DNA of 64,000 nucleotides from Meghimatium bilineatum (lineage: Eukaryota > Mollusca > Gastropoda > Stylommatophora > Philomycidae): NCBI GenBank assembly GCA_034231615.1, contig CM067316.1, forward strand, positions 24,513,791 through 24,577,790, read 5' to 3'. The notes under the pieces are model-generated. The model saw only the letters and a list, made by a program, of their open reading frames with translations, ran no database searches and was not told the DNA's origin. This document shows, one piece after another, positions 44,801-56,800 of this stretch. A program made the position numbers and the translations under genes. Position 1 is the stretch's first letter. Each line of letters begins with the position of its first letter.

Positions 44801-47800
44801 AGTTGTGAAGTTGAAAATTTGGGCGAAAAACGTAAAACACCATTTTCAAAATCGCAAATATATCTTCATGACGACCCTAATACATGAGCAATGTGTGGCA
44901 ACATTGATAAAATCCTCATAAATACCTATACTTAATGTATATATATTGTTTTATATCCAAACTAATATAATATGGACTAAAAAAACTAATAGAATGCGAA
45001 GAAATCGCATAATGTCCTATCCGGTAAACACTAGGTCTAGGCCGACACACAGCGTAATTATTGTCCATGCACACACGTGGCACCCCTGATACATATTATT
45101 TTTGTGTTTTTGAACGAATACACACACATTCTTATCAAATAACAACATATTAAAAACAAAAAACAACAATTAGAACATGTAGTCACGATCATTTACCCAT
45201 GCCACGCGGTATTCAATTTAATAGTAAAATATGGCAGAAAATGGGCAAAGTCACTCCCGAAAAGCGTTGATAACATCAACCGGCTTTCTCCTTCTATACA
45301 ATGCTAATGTGTAAAGGAATTTGACCTTTAAACTGTGATGTATTCCTATCTTCGTTTGGCGGGCTTTATATGCCATCGGTTCATTACTTCGTGAAGTTCA
45401 GTTCTCGGGAATAGCGCGATATCGTATGGCGCATGATTGCAACCACAGGCAAGGTGGGACGCACACCCAAGACGCAATGTTGTGCCCATAGGATCCTAAA
45501 GGTTAAAGGAAGGAGAAATGATTACAATAATAAATACAATAGAAGAAGACCTAGAACCATACATCCTGAAATCAGAAATTGAAGATGCAGTTAAACATGA
45601 ACCAAGCAGCAAAGTTCAAGGATGGATGGCATACCTATACAACTAATAAAAGTGCTAATAGCGACAGGTATAAAGTGGCTACACAGACTGTTCAATGTGA
45701 TATAGAAGACACAAAAGACACCACAGGAGTGGAATACAGTGGTGATTGTTCTCATTGGTAAGAAAAAAGGCAGTAAGAGGGATTACACTAAGTATAGAGG
45801 CATATCACTCTTAAGTCACATAGGAAAAATCTTTAGAACCATGGCTCAACAACACAAAAATGGGCTATCTGAAAATAAAAACAGTACAGATGCAATCTTC
45901 ACCCTCAAACAACTTTTAGAAAGAGCGATATAACATAACCAATACCTATATTTGGCTTTCATGGACCAAGAGAAAGCTTTTGATAGAGTGGATAGAGCAC
46001 AACTATGGATAACACTACAGGCATATGGAGTTCCCCAACATCTGATAAGCCTATGTCAGAGCATATACACCAAAAGTCATTGCTCAGTAAGAACGAGCAC
46101 ATGATACGAGCATCTGGTCATTTTCAAAGAATTTTCAAAATTCTTTCTAGAATCTTGCTGTACACATTCTGCAGTGTGATGATGCAATAACCTTTTATGT
46201 CCATAAAATCTTTGACTGGTTTTGGCATGGGTATAAGATAGCTATGTAGCCACTTCTCTGGTACAACTCCTGTTTTCAGACTCATCTGCCATCTTGGCTA
46301 GCATATTCTTCCCAATGTAGTAAAGCATACCAAGCCCTAAGGCAAATGACACCCATCTTACCAATCTTCAGAAACAAACATGTAGATTTAAATACCAAAA
46401 TAACACTATTCAAAACAATTATTATACTAACGCTGTGCTACCAATGCCAAACATGGACTATGACAGCACAAGACAAACTTAAACTTGTGACAACTGAAAT
46501 GGCATGCTTATATAGAATCCTAGGAATATCGCTAAGAGACAGGGTGAGGAATGAGGACATTCAACAAAAAAACCAGTACCAATCTTGGAATATATTAAAA
46601 GACATCAGATCAAATGGTTTGTACACATCAGCAGACTACCACCAGACAGCATACCACAGCAAGCTATGCTACACAGATACAGTGAAGGCAGACCTAGTGG
46701 CCAACCATGAAAATGATGGACCACTGAAATAAAAGAGGCAACAAATTCCACAATATACTCAGCACACAAGAGGGCCGTCTCCAGAAAACTCTTCTACCCG
46801 ACACTGAAAGGCAACAAAAGGTTTAGCAGATAGATACATAGATAAAGAGACCTCTCTAGTAGTAACTATCAAGTTAGCAACCCTGTTAGATATTTTTTGT
46901 TAGTTACTATGGTATATAAGCATATTCTGGTATTTCTGTTATAAGACCACAACAACCTTTCTCACATAGGTCCTAATTTAAATTAAATTCTTATTCTGAT
47001 AAGATCAAGGTCAAAACTTAAACTAATGTATACTCATAAAAAACTTCACCAATCTCAATAATATAGCAGTGACATCTTTACAAAACAGCAAGAACAACTT
47101 GGAAGATTTACCAAAGTTAGATCTTCTTGTTGTGTTAATTGGTTTCCTAGACAATAGTGAAATGTAGGCCTATAACTTACTGTTTCCTAAGAAAGGCTTT
47201 GCTGAACTGTTTGTAGAGGCTGCAGAGTTTCTGTTTCGTTGACCAAATAGCTTAGATAGATACTGAAAAATACAAAAAGTGATATAACAGAATGTATTTT
47301 CAAAATCTGAGCCCTAACATTGCATTCACCATAAAAATTAATGCTGTGAAAAATGATTTAGGGCCTATATTTATTTAAAAATCAACAAATACTTGGTCCT
47401 CATAAATATTATCTTAGCACTGTCCAATAAAAATATTATTTTGATAGAAAACTGTGGCCATATTGAAGTCATGCATGTATCCATATTTTTAATGCAAAGA
47501 TTTATGCACTTTTACTCCAATATTGCATTAGAATTTTTAGATTTAGACCAATATTTAATAAAGTTTTGGTCTCTGCGAAATTACGTATGTAATTTTTCAA
47601 CAATTTTCTACACGTTTATTTGGGTGGTGTTTTTTCATTCTTTTGCTTCTTTCATAAACCTCCTTTGCAGCCATATCTTTCTTTATCTCAAGAAGTTCTA
47701 CATTTGTATGTATATCACATGCAGCTGTTGGTGTAGATCTCATTGCTCTACTAATAAGGCATAGGTCAATTTCTGCACTCTGTCTAGAGATTCTACATTT

Positions 47801-50800
47801 GTCTTAGAACAAGTTGTCAGGAGAGCACTGTTGTATTCTAAAACAGAATTTATGTAACTGATATAGTCCTCTACAGGTATCCTTGTCTGACCCCAGGATG
47901 TGCCAGTGAGTCTTTTCGTAGCTGTAACCATTTAAGTGCTTTATATTTGATATTTTCTACATGCTTCTTGAGGGTGAGCTGCCGATCCAGCATGACTCCA
48001 AGATATGTGGATTGTTCTTCTCTTGGCAATTTCTGTATATCCAACCATAGACTGGTAATTTCTTAGGCTACTTTATGACTCTTGGTAAAGAAGGTATAGA
48101 AAGTTTTTTCAGTTTATTTTCAGCTTCCTGTTTTACAGTACTTGTGTAGTCTTCTTAAATCTCCATTAAGTCTTTTGGCTGCACTTTCAACATTCTCATG
48201 GCTCTGCCATATTGTTAGGTCATCAGCATAGAGGGATTTTTCTGCTAGATGCTTCTTGTCAGCCTTGGACAGCTTCTCTACTCTGTTCACACTGAAAAAA
48301 AGTGGCTAAATTATTCTGCCATTTCTGATCTTTGGTGATCTATCACAGATCACCAAAATTGTTCTGTTTCGATCTATCACAGGTTTATCTTTTGTTCTTC
48401 TTTTCCCAGACAAATTGTTATCAGCACCCAAGCCTTTCTACCATTTTTCCTTAGATCTAAATTAGTGCATGTTTTTGCCAATTAGTCATGTTTGGCCGTC
48501 TTCACTATTAGCGCAGTAGCTTGGTTGATAGTGTGCTTGGTTTTTATCACTGGGTTACAGCGTGCCAGGTTCAAAACCACGTCCGGACAAACACAAATTT
48601 TAAAATCTGGGTTGTGATTTCTCGCTTGACATGACCACTCCTCCAGAGTACCTGACACATGAGTTAGGGGAGTTAAAGACAGCAAGGAAGGGAACTGGCC
48701 ACCCCACCTAATAGTTTCTGCAGCTTAGTACATGAGTTATTTTCATCCCCGATGGCAAGTTGCTGCCATGGAACATACCTTTACCTTTACTATTAGTTTT
48801 CCTTTGGCACATGTTTTATTTTAAAGGATTTTTGCTTCTTACGAAGGTGCGATCTCAAGGGCTTCTCTTGCTTTTTTCCGCAAGGAATCCAGTTTGCATT
48901 TCTTTATTGTAGAATGGTTTGTAAGATTTCCTACTGCACTTTGGGATGCTTTATGATGCTGAATTGAGTATGACTTTTGTCACCTCAGTAACAAATGTTT
49001 CATTTACGTCATTGCTGTTAATATTACATTGCACGAAATAAGATGTTTCTTAGAATAGTTTGCAACCTGCCTTGCCAAAAATCCAGCAAGTTTTCAGTTT
49101 GAAATATGCTTTGTTTGGTGTAGTTATGGTGATGAAGATTGGTTTATGTCACTTCTGATGTCATCAAGGATTTCTAGAGAGCAAGAGTCCATCAGATGAA
49201 CAGATAGTCAAGTCAGGTTTACTGAGAGAAAGATAGCTCCTATGCAAAAGTATTGGTACAGACTGACAAGTTTGTTGTTTCACAGACCTCCTCTATATAT
49301 CTTCCTGTCTTATTGTGGTCCTGGTAACACCAATGGGGTAAGTGGCCATTAATGTCACTAGGAAGTATTGTTTGAAAAATTGTGTTGAATGGATTTCTGG
49401 TAAATTGCATGTTGTCTGAGGTGGGCTGTATATGTTGTAAATTGAGTATTTTTCCCTAGTGTGCCAGATGGTGCCACGGCAGTAGGTACACTTACAGGCA
49501 TAGTTGGTATATCCTGACAGATATGGGTCAGTGTCTTTGTGTAAAGTCTTCTATTACTGAAATTACCAAATGACTGATTGATTAAAGTTAACACATCATG
49601 AACACTGTATTCTGTTCCCATTAATGATGTAACATTGCTCATCACAGCAACCCTGTGTTTATGATTGTTCATTAACTACAAAGATTAAAGTCTTCTCTCA
49701 TGTTTAGAGCATGATGTTCATGTTTCTGGGACGTATAATAATGTGATAAGGGTAGAAGCTGATGTGTAAATGTTTGATGATTAAATTTTCTAAATGTATA
49801 GAAATGATAGTATTTTTAGTGCTACCTTTAAAAATAAATTTGATCTTGACTTTTAATTCCAATAGCTTTATGAGGTACGGCCTACATATTTTTACAAGTT
49901 TCTATTTATATACAGACTTTTGTCTGGTAAGGTTGACAGGTGTGTACATTTTTATTTTCAAACATGAACATAATAATACTCTGAAAAATAAAAGACACAA
50001 TAAATGATTCATTTACATTTCCAGAACCAGATGAACCAATGGGTGAGCTAGAAGCCACTCCAGTATATCCACCATAATTTACCCGGATACAGTTAGGCAA
50101 CCATGATGTACGACGGGCAACCTTCCTGTACTCCTTTTGTACCTGCAAGAATGAGATAAAACTGTTTAAAAAAAAATAATCAAAGTATGTTCTTGCAAGC
50201 TCATTATATCACCAATACCAACAGCAGAAAACTCTATGTCCTTGTGGGATGATAATGGATGTAGTTATCAAACCTTTCAACTTATCTGCAGCTTATTTGC
50301 CCTCACAATTTTAAGTATACCGTTCGTAGTGAACTTATACCTGGCAATTAAGTGGTTTCTGAGGATTCTCATGGCAACCTATCTGTAACTAGTAGTGAAA
50401 CCCTAGAATTTTACTTTTAATTCCACATTGGTGTTTCTACCACATTTTTTATGAGGAAATTTTCTAGATCTTGTGCAAGTCCAAGATTAACATTTCACAC
50501 AATATGGCTGGGAGCTTCTACTCCAGATGAACAGGCAGCTTTATATAATGGGCAACATCTCTCTCATACATCTCTATAAAATACACATTTCTCTTTCACA
50601 TTTTCTATTAAAATTATATCCCACGAAGTAGTCCCAAATGCAAAATTTAATGTGTTTTTGTTTTTAAAGTCTTGATTTCCTGTGAAATCTTTCTTGCACT
50701 TAACTGTCTAAAGAAATATTGCCTGGCATAAACTCTTTGATCAGTAGAAGATGTTAATGGATGTACTAAAGTTTCTCATTCACTTCCAGCCTTTGCCTTG

Positions 50801-53800
50801 AGTTCACTTGCAATAATACATGATCAATGGTGTGAAGCCTTTATTGTATGCACACTGATCAGTTTTAAAAGGATAATTTGCTGAATTCTGTCATGTCTTA
50901 GGATGGATTCATGTTTGTAGTTTTGTCTGTTTTCTACTTCATGCTATGTATTATTGTTCTTTTATTTTTTAAGTGTTTATGCTTGGAAGCTATAATGTCC
51001 TGGAAGGTAATGTTATCATGAGACAAGAAAACACACAAAAGTCTTGGACTCCCTAGTACCTAGACAACAAGTGGTTATTGGCAGAAAGTGCAATGATGAT
51101 GGTCCAAAATTAAACATGATTAGAAATCTATAAACAAAATTAAAACTGAGGTGTATAGAGGCATCTCCCATTCTGAGAATTTGAAGAATGATTTTACATG
51201 CTCTGACTGAATACAATGATAATTACTAACCTTCTCATTCTTTACACAGTGGAAGACAAAAATAAACAATCCCTGCAGGCTGTTGAGAACAGTGAAGAAG
51301 TAGGCAACCACCACAGTTTCTTCATTCAAGTACAGAACTCCTAAAAGCCATGTTAGACCCAGCAGAATAGCAAGGACAATGGCCCCCTTTAACCAGGCTC
51401 TGTGTAAACACAAACACGTAACTGCTTAAAATACTTTCAAAGTAGACTTTGTTTTAAAATAGTAACAAGATATTGCACAAAATACTTCACAACAGAGCGA
51501 TGCACACCAAACTCGATAAGAATAAAATCTATTATGAGAACTCACTAAATTTTATGTTTACTCAAATTCTTATTAACATTCATTATGAAATTTCACAGAT
51601 GTTTAAGTTTAAACAAATTTTGCGGTAGTCATGTGAAATCTCAGTGAATTATTTAGTTTACTCACTTCATGTTGCTATCATCTTGTCCCAGGCGGTGACA
51701 CTAATGATGTACAGTTGCTGCTAAGCATAGGGGTGGGCATAGCTTTAGTTTTTATTATAAAGCTAGATCTTTCACCTCGGTTATGCCATATTCATATTTA
51801 TTGCATATGTCTTTGATGTTCTTTATCATTATGTTTCTCTCAATCTGTAACCTGATTGTGTTTTATTATATTATTACGCCCTACATGTAGGAAGGTGAGT
51901 GTGTTACATTCTCACAGCAGTTGCTGTCTCTCCATATATTCAATATAATGCCTATTCTATTTCTGATGTCATAATTTCGTAACATAACTAATCTGGTAGC
52001 AACAACAGTCTTTCTAAATCATATCATTTTACATGTTCTAGACTTTTTTTGGTGAAGATATGAGTGTTGAAGCCTGTCATTGGAAACAGTCTATTGTCTA
52101 TCCCCATGTGAATGATGATTGATAGTATCCACACTTGCCGTTAAGCGCAGGGGTGGAATCTTTAGTTGTTGTTCAAACGTCAGATTTGTCACCTTTGGAA
52201 ACAGTATTAGTAGAAAAATACTCTTTATCATTTATTTTTTTGACTTCAATCTTGATCATCAGATGTTTAAGTAGTAAGTAAAAACTGATAATTTTGAAAA
52301 TATGAAAACAAGGAGATATTATTTTCTATGTTGTGTGATTCAATTTGGATAGATCTGTGTTATTCTTAAGAGGAATTAAGGAAAAGTGGAATAAAAGTGA
52401 ATTATTATAGGCATATCCTGATGTTAGATCCAATCTGTGTGAATTTCATCTCCACTACAATATGTTATCAGAAAGGTCTAATGATCCTACACCTTCAATA
52501 TATTAAATGCTGTTAAATGAGTATGCGTAGGCCTATTTTATTTCTGATGTCCATTTCATAACAAAACTAATGTATTCATAATATCATTTGTGAAAACAAA
52601 CAAAACACATCAATCTCACTGACATTATCAGATAACTCTAATGATCATACAACTTCAGAAATGTTGTGAAGCAGTAATTGTAACCTTATGGGGTTCTATT
52701 AACTACACAGATGACACTTTTCACTGCCAGAAACAATTGACAAAGAACTGTTGTAATAACCCTCAGCAATCTGGAGCTAAGAAACAATATCAGCATCTGT
52801 AATATCAAGAAATACTTCATCACCAGAATCTGAAAAAAATATTCCTCAAACATGGTTGTCATTTTGAACAATTTTGATAGATTGCATACATTTACACTAA
52901 AACTCTATTGCAACATTTTGCTTTGCAAATACAAACTGGAAGGCAAGTTAAATGTCTAACTTTGATTCCTTTGTTACCCGGATGAATGATGTTAGTTTAC
53001 ATTCTTGATATCCTTGTTGAAAGCGGTGCATTACAACAGGTGACTCAAGTCTGTGACAGAGGTGCAAAATATATTGTGCCTGTAAAGTTTAATCATCAAC
53101 AGCGTGCTAAAGGTTAACAAACATGTAACAAGACATTTGCATTGCACCCAAAAAGGTCACTATAAGTATTCGTTGAATTAAATTATGATATACTAATTCC
53201 ATAAACATATATTTTGTTGAAGTGGTATTCTGTCATTTATTTTGTCTACAATTAGTAGATTCACTAAACATCTACCACATAGGCTGACAGTGACTTTTAC
53301 TCTAGCGTATCTTTTGTATATTGATCAGTCACCATAAAATGGTTTCCAGGTGTATATGCTGAAAACAAAACTAGCCAAGCAGTTTCTGGTCAACCACTGT
53401 CTAGACAGCTGAGTATACCTACTTATGATTAAAACTAATTGCCAAAATGCCGACCTATAGTTCAACCTTCCTTTAAACTTCTGTAAATAAATATCAGTAG
53501 ACCTACAATATATTACACATCTTTAAATACAATTTTGTGCATGAGAGCCTATTAGTTAAAATTCTGCAAATACAAAGGTCTTGGAGATGCAGAGGCATGC
53601 AACTAAATAAATCACTGCAAATAAAACAAATTTAAAATTGAAACAAATGTGAAAAGCAACTAAAATTATAACTTGTAAAAGTACAGTCAACATCCCTGAG
53701 AATCTGCCAGCAATTATTATGTACCAGGTAATTTAAGTTTTATTAGGTTTTTATTTTGTAGTACTTGTGTATAAGTGTACACACAGACTTGAATAAAAAG

Positions 53801-56800
53801 TGAGACACACTTAACCACAATTAAGTATAAAAGAGCTAACAAATGTATGTGAAAAAAGATTGTCAGGGATGAGCTGCAAACAAAATTTATCCTGTCTACA
53901 TCTTGGTGGCCATGAGTGAAAGCTAGATGTATATCAAACATCACAAAGGCAATAATGAAAGCGAACTCTGACTAAACAAATGCATTCCTTCTGCTAGCTC
54001 ATGGATAAACTTAAGCCATTTTTCAAATAATGAGTGAATGTGATGAGGCAAAGAAGTAGATCAGAAAGCACAAGAAATATTTTTTTGTATGAGAAAGCAA
54101 CAAAATATTCATATGTAAAAAATACTAAAATTGCAAAGAAAAAGTAAAATTAGTTTTGCTTGTGACTACTAATGACTATCTACAGAGTGTTGATTAATTT
54201 TGTCATATGTGATTGACTTAATAATCAGAGTTCGCTTTTGCATTTTCGTGATGTTAATTTTCTGGAAGAGCTCCATGGGGAAGTGGTCAAGCCTTGCTTT
54301 TACAAGGTAGCAGGTGCAAGAAACTGGCTAGATCTATCTATCATTGTTGCCTTTCAGCATCAGGGGTAGAAGAGTTTTCCAGAGATGGCCCTCGTGTGTG
54401 CTGAGTATATTGTGGAATTTGCCACCTCTTTTATTTCAGTGGTCCATCGTTTTTATGGTCGGCCTCTAGGTCTGCCTTCACTGTATCTGTGTAGCATAGC
54501 TTGCTGTGGTATGCTGTCTGATAGTAGTCTGCTGATGTGTGAAAATAATTTGATCTATTGTCTCTTAATAACTTCCAAGATTGGGGTGGTGCTGGTTCTT
54601 TGTTTAATGTCCTGATTCATCACACTGTCTCTTTGCAATATTCCTAGAATTCTGCATAAGCATGTTATTTCAGTTGGCACATGTTTATGTTTGTCTTGTG
54701 CTGTCATTGTCCATGTTTGGCATTGGTAGCACAGTGATGGCATAATAATTGTGTTGAACAGTGTTATTTTGGTCTTTAAATCGACAATTGTGTTTCTGAA
54801 GATTGTTGTCATTTACGCTAGGGCTTGGTATACTTTACTACATCTATTGTGTATTTCTTTGCTGCTCTTGCCGTATGTTGTTATATTGCTTCCTAGGTAT
54901 GTGAATTCCATTTTACTATGAGCCACTGTGTTCTCACTGATGGTTTGCTAATCCTGTCTCAGTGTTGTATCAGGAAATTCACATGGCTACACCGTGATCT
55001 CTAACACATACAGAAAGAAACCACATATTCCATGGGAATAGTCCTGAAACACCGAACTAGACTTCCATTTGTGGTCACAAGAATAACACAGCTGTCACTT
55101 CGTACCATTTTACCGAAAGGCTACATCTGCTTGTTCAAAAGTGAATGTTTAGTGGTTCATAATTATTATCACTTGTATTATAGAGTTAGTACCACTCTGA
55201 GTAGTAGGCCTATTTTTGACAAGCAGCTTGCTACACTTTTGGAAAGGGAAGAGTATTGATAGGTAAACTTGTATACAATAAATAGAATAGTATGCACATT
55301 TCAAGCACCTTTCCAGTTAATATTCACTAATTTTTATAAACTAATTTTTTGTATATTAACGACAAAGGAATTTCTTATTTCTAATATTAACTATTTTAAT
55401 TTCAAATATTATAATACCCGCTACAGTTCTGTGGTGGTGAAATACTGAGTATCAAAACTCACTGCAGGCAATTGTGCATCTAGACTGTTCAGAAAGGAAT
55501 GGCAAATTTAAATACTGCCAAGAAAATCACTACAGTCAACAAATACTGTATTGATGGCTAAATCTTGAATAGAACATGATGCCCCCAAAAATATCAACTG
55601 AATTGTACAACATTGTTACAATATCAAAATATATAATAATTAAAATTGTTATAGTAAATATAAACCATTAACATGATAGGTTTGTTACTGTCAAACATCA
55701 GAAGTACACAAAATAATGACTAAAATGCTAATGAAAATAATAATTATTAAAGAAGCCAACTGAAAAAAAAAGAATACAAGAGAGAAAACATTCTTCAAAA
55801 TGACAAAGAGTTTCTTACGGTAAATCTGGGAAACGTAACTTTGGAGGTGCAAAAGTCTCCATGCTGCTGAGACTCTCTGTGATGCTGCATTTATTTAATT
55901 ATCACATATGTGGTTAAAGATGAAGAAAAATGTACACACTTATCTGTACATACAACTAGCTCATAGGTAAGATTCAGAGATAAAATGTAAACTTATCTGT
56001 ACATACAACTAGCTCATAGGTAAGATTCAGAGATAAAATGTAAACTTATCTGTACATACAACTAGCTCATAGGTAATATTCAGAGACAAAATATTGTACA
56101 CACTTATCTGTGCATACAACTAGCTCACAGGTAAGATCAGAGATTAAAAAAATGTACACACTTATCTTTACACACTTATCTGTACATACAACTAGCTCAT
56201 AGGTAAGATTCAGAGATAACAAAATGTACACACTTATCTGTACATACAACTAGCTCATAGGTAAGATTCAGAGATAACAAAATGTACACACTTATCTGTA
56301 CATACAACTAGCCCATAGGTAATATTCAGAGATAACAAAATGTACACACTTATCTTTACACACTTCTCTGTACATACAACTAGCCCATAGGTGATATTCA
56401 GAGACAACATATTGTACACACTTACTGCGCATACAACTAGCTCACAGGTAAGATCAGAGATAAAAAATGTACACACTTATCTGTACATACAACTAGCTCA
56501 TAGGTAAGATTCAGAAATAACAAAAAGTACACTTATCTGTACATACAACTAGCTCACAGGTAATATTCAGAGACAACATATTGTACACACTTATCTGTGC
56601 ATACAACTAGCTCACAGGTAAGATCAGAGATAACAAAATGTACACACTTATCTGTACACATTTATCTGTGCATACAACTAGCTCATAGGTAATATTCAGA
56701 GACAACAAAAATGTTTTATGTCAAAGAAGTGTCTATGTCAGATAGAAGATTGTATCTAAATATGCTTTTGTCATTTCATTTGTTTCCAGTCAAATCTGTT

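Larger units (their letters stand above)
44380..46830 (+). mobile_element. RTE-like LINE, plus strand, twice interrupted (intronic)
   Basis: Lies in the intron between 47181 and 43988, antisense to the gene. Blocks in order: YGDMLNKDKPNTLKIFYKKV (about 44395), then after a MITE KHEPSSKVQGWMAY-like (about 45595), EWNTVVIVLIGKKKGSKRDY (about 45730) and FMDQEKAFDRVDRAQLW (about 45958). After an antisense insertion come ITLFKTIIILTLCYQCQTW (about 46400) and YRILGISLRDRVRNEDI (about 46512). It ends in a GATAGATA-like tail near 46830. The RT catalytic box is missing. The family has a minus-strand copy at 54270-54960. Confidence 0.78.

Noticed and set aside
44573-45506. Same family as the piggyBac transposase relic at 60160-62235
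   Set aside because: I found no matching termini near the relic, so a link between the two cannot be supported.
52686-52871. Possible extra receptor exon
   Set aside because: A hydrophobic minus-strand frame, but without fitting splice sites or phase. The exon chain is already continuous across this intron.
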